Source: an uncultured Methylococcales bacterium | Lineage (GTDB): Bacteria > Pseudomonadota > Gammaproteobacteria > Methylococcales > Methylomonadaceae | Assembly (NCBI GenBank): GCA_903902705.1 | Contig: CAIUVX010000171.1 | Span: forward strand, 1 to 62,229 | Length of the DNA: 62,229 nucleotides | Direction: 5' to 3' | Part shown: one piece after another, positions 19,802 through 27,740 of the stretch | Position numbering within the stretch: position 1 is the stretch's first letter | How the letters are laid out: every line of letters begins with the position of its first letter | Position numbers and translations under genes: made by a program | The notes under the pieces: model-generated | Seen by the model: only the letters and a program-made list of their open reading frames with translations | Told to the model about the DNA's origin: nothing | Database searches by the model: none

Positions 19802-19832
19802 GATATTTTCTCATGGATTTAAACATTATCTG

Positions 19833-19869
19833 TCGCGATTGATGGGCTTCGTACCTCAGCCCATCCTAT
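19833..19869. repeat. Palindromic repeat family B, copy 1
   Basis: The core has arms GATGGGCT (19841-19848) and AGCCCATC (19858-19865) around TCGTACCTC. The shared unit extends to TCGCGA on the left and CTAT on the right. The second copy, in reverse orientation, is at 21384-21420 and matches over 37 positions with one difference. Confidence 0.8.
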
Positions 19870-19876
19870 CGTGCTG

Positions 19877-19904
19877 CATTCCCACGCGGCGCGTGGGAAC
19901 GAGA
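19877..19904. repeat. Palindromic repeat family A, copy 3 (single half unit)
   Basis: Only one TTCCCACGCG-arm palindrome is present (19879-19899), with the usual GCA before and GAGAA after. It is packed between family B copy 1 and family C copy 2, making a composite of three repeat types in ~110 bp. Confidence 0.85.
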
Positions 19905-19911
19905 AAAACTG

Positions 19912-19945
19912 CCCTAGATTCCGCTACGCTTCATCTCGGCTACTT
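19912..19945. repeat. Palindromic repeat family C, copy 2
   Basis: It matches copy 1 over CCTAGATTCCGCTACGCT and then diverges (TCATCTCGG instead of CGATCTAGG). The stop codon of the gene 19924-20874 is at 19924-19926, inside the element, just as the upstream neighbour ends in copy 1. Confidence 0.7.
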
Positions 19946-20874
19946 TCTGATGTTTTAAAATGGTCTGCAAACCTTTTATCTTCCCATTCATTAACCATAG
20001 AACTTGTTATGCTTTGAAATAGGCTTTCAATTATTTCATTAAAACTGTCTCTGTCATCAAGTAAATCAAAATCTTCATCAGGCTCAGTATCTTCGACAAA
20101 ATCTTTATGTGAAGTTCCATATTCACACCATAATGCCAAGCGTTCCGAGCGGCTTAATTGTTTTATCGATTGACTAATTACTATTTTTAATTGTTCTATG
20201 CCTACATCTAAAAGTTCATTTGAATTATTGAAAAGCATCGCGCCTAATTCATCCCATTCGGTATTACATTTTTCACTTTCTAAATTGAAATCTGGATTGG
20301 ATTTGTATTGTGCGCCGACAATGGATTCTACTTTTTTGTGTATTTCAAATGCTGATTCTTTTGCTAAGGTCTTTGCTAATACTGAGTAAAAATCTATTTC
20401 AGAGTTTTTCTTTTCGAGTGTTTGCTCGTATTCTTCAAGTCTTTCAACAAAAGAGTCCGTTTGTTCGATACCTGCTCTTTCAATAAAGGCTAATGTATGC
20501 GAAGTAAATATATCAAGTTCACACGCTACGCTGTAATAATCAAGTATTTTTATTAAAGCACAAGCCGCCTTTTTAAGGCTCTTAATATCATCAAATTCTA
20601 GTTGATTAATTTCCTTAATAAGCAATGATGTTGATTGGTTATTGTTAATATATCTATCAATTGATATATTTCTTCTAGGCTCAGCAATTTCTTCTATGGT
20701 AACTTGATACCCATGCTTATATTCAATAGATATTGAAATAAGAGTTTCACGCAATAAGTTACCATAGCGCATACGCAAAATAGGTAAAAGTTCTAGGCAA
20801 TGCTGATATTTGGAATATTCCTGTTTATCAAGAAAGTCGAGCCAAATATTTTGAATCCAATTATGTTTATTCAT
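19924..20874 (-). CDS. Hypothetical protein (316 aa)
   Basis: A soluble, acidic, mostly helical protein with no signal peptide or membrane segment. I recognise no catalytic motif. An Asp/Glu-rich stretch (DTEPDEDFDLLDDRDSF) lies near residues 260-277. Its last residues (SSRDEA) are encoded by repeat C copy 2, so the native C-terminus may have been altered. It sits among toxin-antitoxin genes and repeats, so it is likely accessory. Confidence 0.65.
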   Translation of the reverse strand: MNKHNWIQNIWLDFLDKQEYSKYQHCLELLPILRMRYGNLLRETLISISIEYKHGYQVTIEEIAEPRRNISIDRYINNNQSTSLLIKEINQLEFDDIKSLKKAACALIKILDYYSVACELDIFTSHTLAFIERAGIEQTDSFVERLEEYEQTLEKKNSEIDFYSVLAKTLAKESAFEIHKKVESIVGAQYKSNPDFNLESEKCNTEWDELGAMLFNNSNELLDVGIEQLKIVISQSIKQLSRSERLALWCEYGTSHKDFVEDTEPDEDFDLLDDRDSFNEIIESLFQSITSSMVNEWEDKRFADHFKTSESSRDEA

Positions 20875-20933
20875 TTTTGTATGCGATGGTTAGCAATATA
20901 GATAATCTGTAGCACAGCTTATCGTGTGACTTG

Positions 20934-21338
20934 TTACAGTTCTGATAGTGCCTTTTCTGGTTGTAGTTTATTTCCTAGTGCATCACGAAGCTCATAAGTA
21001 TTTCTACAGGGATTACAGCGATAACCCCATGTATCGTATTCCCAGAGATCATAAGCAACTGGTTTTTCGCATACAGGACAATAAGGGTTTTTATTTTTGT
21101 CCCAATAAATACCATATTTGAGTGTGAGTTTCTTTGAATTTTCAGATTTTACTTTTAACAAATAAACAATAGAAATAAAAAAACCTACTGATAATATTCC
21201 AACTAAAGCTGTTAGCCACTGATCTGGTAACGCTTTTAACCATTCATTAATACCAAATGACCATTTTATAAATGGTAACGTCACAATGGTTGCACCTATG
21301 AGTCGCCACCATTCCAATATGGATTTTAAAATTTTCAT
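20934..21338 (-). CDS. Membrane protein with C-terminal zinc ribbon (134 aa)
   Basis: One strong membrane segment lies at ~40-60, with a possible second at ~12-28. The soluble C-terminal part contains two CxxC knuckles (CPVCEKP and CNPCRNT, about residues 86-114), typical of a zinc ribbon. No enzyme domain is visible and I cannot name a family. It is followed by the 316-residue unknown protein, 59 bases further on the same strand. Confidence 0.6.
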   Translation of the reverse strand: MKILKSILEWWRLIGATIVTLPFIKWSFGINEWLKALPDQWLTALVGILSVGFFISIVYLLKVKSENSKKLTLKYGIYWDKNKNPYCPVCEKPVAYDLWEYDTWGYRCNPCRNTYELRDALGNKLQPEKALSEL

Positions 21339-21383
21339 TGTTTTATATTCTCAATAATTCCAATCATAGCGATTGATAGTGCA

Positions 21384-21420
21384 ATAGGATGGGCTGAGGT
21401 ACGAAGCCCATCATTCGCGA
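21384..21420. repeat. Palindromic repeat family B, copy 2
   Basis: Reverse-oriented copy of the element at 19833-19869. The core with arms GATGGGCT/AGCCCATC is at 21388-21412. It abuts the 3' end of the broken antitoxin gene at 21411-21650. Confidence 0.8.
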
Positions 21421-21650
21421 TTAATCGATTTCTTTTCCGCGAGAAAATCATCATCAAAAACGCTTTTATAAACGAAAAGTTCATCCCATCACATAACTCT
21501 AATAGGCGTGCTGGCTTGTTTGACATCTTGATAATTTTCTAGGTGTTCATGGAGCATTTTTTTTAGTAATTGGGTATGGCTCAGATGCTCTAATTCTACT
21601 AGCTCAGTCAGCAGTGTTGCGGTTTCATCATCTAATTCTAAAGTCATCAT
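21411..21650 (-). pseudogene. Broken antitoxin gene (in-frame stop, end replaced by repeat B)
   Basis: From ATG at 21650 the frame gives 53 residues beginning MMTLELDDETATLLTEL, like a ribbon-helix-helix antitoxin, then TGA at 21489-21491. The same frame continues for 25 codons, including a segment DDDFLAEKK typical of the C-terminal toxin-binding tail of such antitoxins. It then meets TGA at 21411-21413, inside repeat B copy 2. No toxin gene follows. The simplest reading is a nonsense mutation plus loss of the 3' end by repeat insertion. A short 53-residue product could still be made. Confidence 0.6.
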
Positions 21651-21730
21651 GAGATATTCTCACAGGTTATGAATGTTTAGTTGCGGCGTACAAATCTAGT
21701 TCGTAGGTTGGGGTGAGATAACAACATTTA

Positions 21731-21766
21731 CTGTTTAGACTTTTCGGGTTTTGAAAACCCGAAAGG
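21731..21766. repeat. Hairpin repeat family H, copy 1 (after the Uma2 gene)
   Basis: The sequence CTGTTTAGAC is followed by a hairpin with arms CGGGTTTT/AAAACCCG. It is a direct copy of the element at 22267-22301, with small differences. It lies directly behind the Uma2 stop codon and may act as its terminator. Confidence 0.75.
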
Positions 21767-21770
21767 TTTA

Positions 21771-22247
21771 TCATACATCCACTTTTTCAGGAAATTTAGA
21801 CACTAACAGCGAGTGCGTCAATTCCTGCTCGGCATTAAAAAACCGCATGACTCCGTTTTCATCACATAACCAAACTTCTTTTGCCCCTGCTTCAAAATAC
21901 AACTGTCTTTTTTCTGTCATTTCTTTTTTGCTATTGCTCGCAGAAATAACTTCAACGCAGATTTCTGGAGCGATTGAAGCATCAGCTTCCATTTTTATTT
22001 TTGCCCATGTTACAGAGGAAACCCACGCTACATCGGCGACTTTTGTACCCTTAGTAGTTTTAATTGCACATTCGGGTAGCGTTTTGCCTTTTTTCAATAA
22101 AGAGCGCAATAAAAATTCTATTTCTCCTTGTAAGGCAGAATGATACAACTTCACAGGACTCATAATAATTCTACCCAATTCATCTAATTCAATTTTAAAT
22201 GGTAAATCTTTTAAACTGGGATGCTCACAAACTTCTTGCCAATTCAT
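21771..22247 (-). CDS. Uma2 family (DUF820) PD-(D/E)XK nuclease-fold protein
   Basis: A 158-residue protein of the Uma2 family, common in cyanobacteria and giant sulfur or methane bacteria and often present in many copies. Nuclease-fold residues are visible in KVADVAWVS and PEICVEVISASNSKKE. I choose the ATG at 22247, because a perfect AGGAG lies seven bases upstream; that AGGAG is part of codons after a second ATG at 22262. The gene is bracketed by two copies of repeat H, suggesting arrival as a cassette between holC and its terminator. Confidence 0.85.
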   Translation of the reverse strand: MNWQEVCEHPSLKDLPFKIELDELGRIIMSPVKLYHSALQGEIEFLLRSLLKKGKTLPECAIKTTKGTKVADVAWVSSVTWAKIKMEADASIAPEICVEVISASNSKKEMTEKRQLYFEAGAKEVWLCDENGVMRFFNAEQELTHSLLVSKFPEKVDV

Positions 22248-22266
22248 GGTAATACTCCTCATTTTT

Positions 22267-22301
22267 CTGTTTAGACCTTTCGGTTTTTTAAAACCCGAAA
22301 G
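22267..22301. repeat. Hairpin repeat family H, copy 2 (after holC)
   Basis: Same CTGTTTAGAC start and AAAACCCGAAAG end as copy 1 at 21731-21766. It lies one base from the holC stop codon, so it probably terminates the pepA-holC transcript. Confidence 0.75.
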
Positions 22302-22302
22302 A

Positions 22303-22716
22303 TTACATTTTATGCGTAGTCAGATTATGCCCTGCTTCTTTATAGTGCCGATAGCGTTCTCTGCCCACGGCTTTAGTCGCTTCGCTGTTGTCCAATATTT
22401 CCAGCACCCGTTCAGCGTTGGCACACTGTGAGGATAAGTTAATCACGGTTTTTTGCCATTGTGCGGGTGCTGAGAGTGAGCCGATTAATACTTGTTCAGT
22501 CGCGGGAATGTCGCCTGTATAAAGTTGGTGCGGTATAAAACTGCCTGCTCTGAATGTCCAGAGCAGGTTGTCTATCTGTTGACTCTGTCCCGCTGTATCG
22601 GTCAGTACATAACAAAAGCAGCCGCTACGATAGGCTTTTTCTATCAGTTTACAGGCGAATAACAGACGCTCGTGTTGTGACTGGGTCGGCAGAATGTAAA
22701 AACTAATTTCAGCCAT
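22303..22716 (-). CDS. holC: DNA polymerase III chi subunit
   Basis: Chi links the clamp loader to SSB. The 137-residue sequence has the family pattern ISFYILPTQSQHERLLFACKLIEKAY and DNLLWTFRAGSFIPH. It overlaps the pepA 3' end by eight bases, the standard pepA-holC pairing, and precedes valS-linked genes in many gammaproteobacteria; here 3.4 kb of accessory DNA separates it from valS. Confidence 0.92.
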   Translation of the reverse strand: MAEISFYILPTQSQHERLLFACKLIEKAYRSGCFCYVLTDTAGQSQQIDNLLWTFRAGSFIPHQLYTGDIPATEQVLIGSLSAPAQWQKTVINLSSQCANAERVLEILDNSEATKAVGRERYRHYKEAGHNLTTHKM

Positions 22717-24196
22717 TTGCCCGATTAATGAGGTATTGGCTTAATAACGGTACAGGGCGACCTGTCGCGCCTTTGGCTTGTCCTGTACGCCATGCTGTAC
22801 CTGCGATGTCTAAATGCGCCCAGCGGAAGTTTTCGGCAAATTGCGACAGGAAACACGCGGCGGTAATTGTGCCTGCATCTTTGCCACCGACATTGGCTAA
22901 ATCGGCAAAATTGGATTTGAGTTGTTCTTGATATTCTTCCCATAGCGGTAAACGCCACACGCTGTCATTGGCTGTTTCGCTGGCGGCTAATAAGTCATTG
23001 CACAAGATGTCATCGTTGCCCAATAAACCGCTAGGTACACGTCCTAAGGCGACTAAACACGCGCCTGTTAGTGTGGCTAAATCAATCACTACATCGGGGT
23101 TAAAGCGTTCTGCATAAGTGAGCGTATCGCATAAAATCAAGCGACCTTCGGCATCAGTGTTGAGAATTTCCACGGTTTTGCCTGACATACTGGTCAGAAC
23201 ATCACCCGGTTTATTGGCATCACCGTCAGGCATATTTTCAGAAGCGGGGATTAAGCCGATGATATTAAGCGGTAAATCCATTTCTGCGGCGGCTGATAAT
23301 GTACCCAGCACTGCCGCGCCACCGCACATATCGTATTTCATTTCGTCCATGCCAGCGGCGGTTTTTAATGAAATACCACCTGCGTCAAAGGTTAAGCCTT
23401 TGCCGATTAATACGATGGGTTTGGCGTTTTTTTCGCCGCCTTGATAATTTAGCGTAATGAGTTTTGCAGGTTGACGACTGCCGCGTGATACCGCCATAAA
23501 ACAGCCCATACCCAAGGCTTGCAGTTCGGATTCTTCTAAAACCGTCACTTCAAGTTTGCCGTGTTTATGTCCCAGTTCAATTGCTTGTTCAGCAAGATAG
23601 GTCGGTGTGCAGATGTTGGCAGGTAAATCAGCCAGTAGCTTAGTAAACGCAACGCCTTCAGCAATAGCGCGACCTTGTGCTAAACCTGCTTGTGCGAGAT
23701 GTAGCTCAACATCAGGTGCGATAATACTGAGTTTTTCAAGCTTGCACTCGGCTTCTTTATTGGATTTTGTTTCTATGTATTGATATAAAGCATCATTAAA
23801 TACTTCGATACAGGCTCGTGTTTTCCATTGCCAATCATAACTTTCTACTTCGCACTCTGCTAACGTACACACCACTGATTTTATCGGTGTTTTCTTTAAC
23901 GCATTAACAGCGGCAAGCAGGGCTTTACGATAGTTTTTACTGGTCAATTTTGCTTTTTCGCCTAGCCCAACTAGCAAAATACGTTGTACGCCAGTATCAG
24001 GTAGCACATGACACACAACGGTTTCACCATTTTTTCCTCTGAGGTCACCACGGCTAAGAATATTGCTAATAAGCCCTTGATTACTGTCATTGAGATCGCT
24101 TGCAGATGAATAAAATGGCGCGTCTTGGTAAACACCAACAATAATACAATCACATTGCAGTTCTTTTAATGGCGCGGTTTCTATAGAATAGTCCAT
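22709..24196 (-). CDS. pepA: Leucyl aminopeptidase (cytosol aminopeptidase, M17)
   Basis: A two-metal aminopeptidase, also known in E. coli as a DNA-binding cofactor of Xer recombination. The catalytic C-terminal domain contains GKGLTFDAGG and NTDAEGRL metal and active-site motifs. I choose ATG at 24196, giving 495 residues, because the upstream extension has no homology-like content and lies in the divergent promoter region shared with lptF. Confidence 0.95.
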   Translation of the reverse strand: MDYSIETAPLKELQCDCIIVGVYQDAPFYSSASDLNDSNQGLISNILSRGDLRGKNGETVVCHVLPDTGVQRILLVGLGEKAKLTSKNYRKALLAAVNALKKTPIKSVVCTLAECEVESYDWQWKTRACIEVFNDALYQYIETKSNKEAECKLEKLSIIAPDVELHLAQAGLAQGRAIAEGVAFTKLLADLPANICTPTYLAEQAIELGHKHGKLEVTVLEESELQALGMGCFMAVSRGSRQPAKLITLNYQGGEKNAKPIVLIGKGLTFDAGGISLKTAAGMDEMKYDMCGGAAVLGTLSAAAEMDLPLNIIGLIPASENMPDGDANKPGDVLTSMSGKTVEILNTDAEGRLILCDTLTYAERFNPDVVIDLATLTGACLVALGRVPSGLLGNDDILCNDLLAASETANDSVWRLPLWEEYQEQLKSNFADLANVGGKDAGTITAACFLSQFAENFRWAHLDIAGTAWRTGQAKGATGRPVPLLSQYLINRANG

Positions 24197-24328
24197 AAGT
24201 ATTGGCTTTGAGGTTAATAAGTTAAAAGGTTTTGGATGCTCTGTGTAGGGTCTAAAGGCTCGAATCTTATACCCTATTGTGCCGCAATTATACAACACAA
24301 CTATCATTTTGATTGAGGAGATACGCGC

Positions 24329-25471
24329 TTGGGTACAGTAGATTGGAAAAAAGGCTATAACACCGAACGAAGGGTGTGGGTCAGCATCCTAGACAAAATG
24401 GTAGCGCAGGATTTACTAAAAACCTTGTTGGCAGTTTGGTCAGTGATTGTGGTGATTATTGTTAGCCGAAAATTTATTAGTGTACTGAATCAAGCCATTG
24501 ATGGACAGATTTCCAACGAAACCTTACTCAATATCATGGGTTTAAAAACCATTATTGCCAGTGCTTCTTTTTTACCAGCGGCATTATTTATGGCAACCTT
24601 AATGGTACTGGGCAGAATGTACCGCGATCAAGAAATGTCAGCTATTTTTTCCGCAGGTGCAGGGGCAGGGACACTTTACCGTGCGGTTTTTCTGTTTGTT
24701 TTCCCCTTGGCAATACTCACCGTAGGTATCTCGCTTTATGTATCACCTTGGGCAGCGGCTAGAATAGAAACCCTCATCAGTCATGATGAAAAAACCGCTG
24801 ATATTCGTGGTATTGCCGCAGGAAAATTTAGCGAATACAGCCAAGGCGATTTGGTTTTTTATGTAGAAAGTATTGATGCTGATGGCAAAATGGAAAAAGT
24901 ATTTGTCCAAAATCGCCAACATGGAAAACTGGGTATCATTAATTCTAAAAAAGCGCGTATGCAGGATTTTCCCGATGGTCGTTTTATTGTTTTTGAACAA
25001 GGCGAACATATTCAAGGTAGACCAGGTGAATTAAATTATGTGATTGAACAATTTGCCGAATATGCGGTGCGTATTGAGGAAAAAGGCTCACCCCTTAAAA
25101 AAGATCTACATGAGTCCATTCCCACCGCCGAACTATGGAATTCAACACTAAGTAAAGATATAGCCGAATTACAACGCCGAATCGCGATTCCCATCGGGGT
25201 TATTCTACTCAGTTTTATTGCTGTTCCTTTGGCACAGCTATCACCACGCGGCGGCGTTTATGGCAATATGATCGTTGGCTTTTTAATTTATTTTAGTTAT
25301 GGAAACCTTGCTCATGTTAGTCAAGTGTGGGTTATTAAACAAACCATTCCAAGCTGGTTAGGCGGCATTGGCATTCATGTATTTTTATTAGTGATGGGGA
25401 CGATTTTATTAGCACGATTATACGGTTGGCAATGGTTGATAATAAATATTAAAGCAAAGGTATTCAAGTGA
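24329..25471 (+). CDS. lptF: LPS export ABC transporter permease LptF
   Basis: An inner-membrane permease that extracts lipopolysaccharide for the Lpt bridge. Membrane helices lie at both ends (~30-120 and ~290-375), with a periplasmic beta-jellyroll between. At 380 residues it is full length. The start looks like TTG at 24329, nine bases after a strong GAGGAG. It is divergent from pepA, the classical arrangement, and overlaps lptG by four bases. Confidence 0.95.
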   Translation: MGTVDWKKGYNTERRVWVSILDKMVAQDLLKTLLAVWSVIVVIIVSRKFISVLNQAIDGQISNETLLNIMGLKTIIASASFLPAALFMATLMVLGRMYRDQEMSAIFSAGAGAGTLYRAVFLFVFPLAILTVGISLYVSPWAAARIETLISHDEKTADIRGIAAGKFSEYSQGDLVFYVESIDADGKMEKVFVQNRQHGKLGIINSKKARMQDFPDGRFIVFEQGEHIQGRPGELNYVIEQFAEYAVRIEEKGSPLKKDLHESIPTAELWNSTLSKDIAELQRRIAIPIGVILLSFIAVPLAQLSPRGGVYGNMIVGFLIYFSYGNLAHVSQVWVIKQTIPSWLGGIGIHVFLLVMGTILLARLYGWQWLIINIKAKVFK

Positions 25472-26535
25472 ATGTATTAACGCGCTATATTGTCAGAGAA
25501 ATTTTAAAAGGCTCATTTATTTCGATGATATTATTATTAACACTATTTAATTTATTTACCTTTAGTGATGAATTAGGTGATATAGGTGAAGGAGGGTATG
25601 ACTTACCACAAGTTTTTTATTATCTAGCTCTCACTTCGCCTACTGTTTTTTATGAATTAATGCCTGCCTCTGCTCTGATTGGTAGCTTGTTTATTTTAGG
25701 TGCAATGGCAAATAATCATGAGCTGGTCGCCATGCGAGCTGCTGGATTATCGGTGTTTAATATTATTAGAACGGTATTACTGGCAGGAACAGTATTAGTG
25801 ATTATTTCTATACTGGTCGGTGAGTTAGTTGCACCCGATACAGCAAAAAAAGCTCAGATGCTAAAAGCAATGTTTGATGGTGAAAAAGTAATACTCAATA
25901 ATATGTATGGGCTGTGGTTACGAGAAGACAAACGCTTTATCAATGTGCGACAAATACAAGATAATGGTAATCTAATCGATATAAGTATCTATGATATAGA
26001 CGATCAACAACATCTTTATCAATCCACTCATGCGGAACGGGCTGTTTTTTTAGGCAATCAACAATGGCGATTAGAAGATATTAAACAATCGTTTATTTCC
26101 ACCGAACAAATGCGGGCAGTCAATCAAACGGAACAATACCTAAAATCAAGTATTGCCCCTGATTTATTAAAATTATCAGTAGTTAATCCCAATAATTTAT
26201 CGCTTATTGATCTATCAAAATATGTTGATTTTTTAAAAGACAATCATCAAAAATCCCAACAGTTTGAATTAGCTTTCTGGGGAAGAGTAGTAAATCCGTT
26301 GGTAACATTCATCATGCTATTAGTATCAGCACCTTTTGTTATTGGTATTAAGCGTGGTATTAGTGCAGGTGGTAGAATGCTAATAGGTGTGGTTATTGGC
26401 ATGGGTTTTAATGTTATTGATAATATTGTCGGACACCTAGGTTTAGTTTATGACCTTAATCCACCTTTAGTGGCATTTATGCCCAGCATAATCGTTTTAA
26501 CATTGGCTATTTATGCGATAAAACGTGTGCAATAG
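25468..26535 (+). CDS. lptG: LPS export ABC transporter permease LptG
   Basis: Partner permease of LptF in the LptB2FG complex. It has the same layout: helices at ~10-120, a periplasmic beta domain and helices at ~270-355. The ATG overlaps the lptF stop (GTGAATG region), so the two are translationally coupled. It is 355 residues long. Confidence 0.95.
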   Translation: MNVLTRYIVREILKGSFISMILLLTLFNLFTFSDELGDIGEGGYDLPQVFYYLALTSPTVFYELMPASALIGSLFILGAMANNHELVAMRAAGLSVFNIIRTVLLAGTVLVIISILVGELVAPDTAKKAQMLKAMFDGEKVILNNMYGLWLREDKRFINVRQIQDNGNLIDISIYDIDDQQHLYQSTHAERAVFLGNQQWRLEDIKQSFISTEQMRAVNQTEQYLKSSIAPDLLKLSVVNPNNLSLIDLSKYVDFLKDNHQKSQQFELAFWGRVVNPLVTFIMLLVSAPFVIGIKRGISAGGRMLIGVVIGMGFNVIDNIVGHLGLVYDLNPPLVAFMPSIIVLTLAIYAIKRVQ

Positions 26536-26606
26536 CGACTGAATATAAAATCTCTGTCAATCGTAAGAATGGGCAGATTAAATAGTTAATGTAGGAGTTT
26601 TTAGTT

Positions 26607-27224
26607 ATGTACACAGGTATCGTACAGCGCGTTACTGATATTGTCGCAGTGAATAAAAAAATAGGCTTAAATACCTTAGTGATTAATTTTGATCCGTCAC
26701 TATTGGCTAATTTAACTATTGGTGCAAGTGTAGCAGTGGACGGGGTTTGTTTAACCGTAACCACAGTAGAAAATAATAAGGTTTCTTTTGATGTTATGCA
26801 GGAAACTTTAAATAAAACCACTTTGGGTTTATTAAATACAGGTGATAAAGTTAATATTGAACGTTCAGCTAAACAAGGTGATGAAATTGGCGGACATATA
26901 TTATCAGGTCATGTAGAAGGCACTGCGACTATTTCTCAAATCAGAGAAAGCGAAAATAATCATATTATCGATTTTTCTTGCCCAGCCGAATGGATGAAAT
27001 ATATTTTACCCAAAGGTTTTATTGCCATTAATGGCGCAAGTTTAACCATTGTTGATACTCAGCCAACAGGGGGATTTAATGTGTATTTAATCCCTGAAAC
27101 TTTACGCGCAACTACCTTTAAACAAAAATGCTTAGGTGATAAGGTTAATATTGAAATAGAGTGTCAAACCAAAGTTATTGTTACTACCATTGAACGTTAT
27201 TTACAGGAACACCCTATCTCATGA
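26607..27224 (+). CDS. ribE: Riboflavin synthase alpha chain
   Basis: It dismutates two 6,7-dimethyl-8-ribityllumazines into riboflavin. Two tandem lumazine-binding barrels are visible, starting at MYTGIVQ and at about residue 98 (HILSGHVEGTATI). The 205-residue length is usual. The TAGGAG ribosome site precedes ATG 26607. There is no FMN riboswitch in the 71-bp leader. Its stop overlaps the ribH start (ATGA). Confidence 0.95.
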   Translation: MYTGIVQRVTDIVAVNKKIGLNTLVINFDPSLLANLTIGASVAVDGVCLTVTTVENNKVSFDVMQETLNKTTLGLLNTGDKVNIERSAKQGDEIGGHILSGHVEGTATISQIRESENNHIIDFSCPAEWMKYILPKGFIAINGASLTIVDTQPTGGFNVYLIPETLRATTFKQKCLGDKVNIEIECQTKVIVTTIERYLQEHPIS

Positions 27225-27700
27225 TAAAAGACCTTATTGTCGAAAAAATCGACTTTAAAAAACCAGCCAAGTTAAGAATTGCCATTGTGCAAAGTACTTA
27301 TCATGCTGAACTTAATGGCAATATGACAAATTACTGTCGCGAAGTATTTATCCAAAATGATATACCCGAAGACCGTATTGAAGTGTATTACGCGGCAGGT
27401 ACTTGGGAAGTCGCATTAATTACCGAAGCCCTTGCTAAAACAAAACGCTTTGATGCCATTGTTGCCTTTGGCATTATTATCAAAGGCGATACCTACCATT
27501 TTGATTTAATTGCCGATGAAACAGCGCGGGCTTTGATGAACACCATGATTAACTATCAAATCCCTGTCGCGTTTGAAATTTTAGCGGTTTATCACTACGA
27601 CCAAGCGGTAGCGCGTGCCTCTAATAACGAATATAACAAAGGGATAGAAGCGGGTAATGCAATTTTAAAAACACTGAAAACCTTACGCGAAATTGCATAA
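27221..27700 (+). CDS. ribH: 6,7-dimethyl-8-ribityllumazine synthase (divergent form)
   Basis: It condenses the ribityl-aminouracil with the four-carbon phosphate to give the riboflavin synthase substrate. The fold is recognisable: [13 protein letters not shown] at the start, the [14 protein letters not shown] helix, the GDTYHF segment with the catalytic His, and [11 protein letters not shown] at the end. Several usually conserved parts differ, for example [10 protein letters not shown] where most have AFGVLTTDT. The coupling to ribE supports the assignment. The length of 159 residues is normal. Confidence 0.88.
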   Translation: MIKDLIVEKIDFKKPAKLRIAIVQSTYHAELNGNMTNYCREVFIQNDIPEDRIEVYYAAGTWEVALITEALAKTKRFDAIVAFGIIIKGDTYHFDLIADETARALMNTMINYQIPVAFEILAVYHYDQAVARASNNEYNKGIEAGNAILKTLKTLREIA

Positions 27701-27740
27701 TCGCGAATTTATCGCCCTCACATTACACACAAGAAATACT

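Noticed and set aside
21489-21491. TGA in the antitoxin relic read as selenocysteine or tryptophan
   Set aside because: There is no SECIS-like hairpin, and other genes in the window use TGA as stop normally; a nonsense mutation is simpler.
26536-26606. FMN riboswitch before ribE
   Set aside because: The leader is only 71 bases and lacks the conserved RFN helices.
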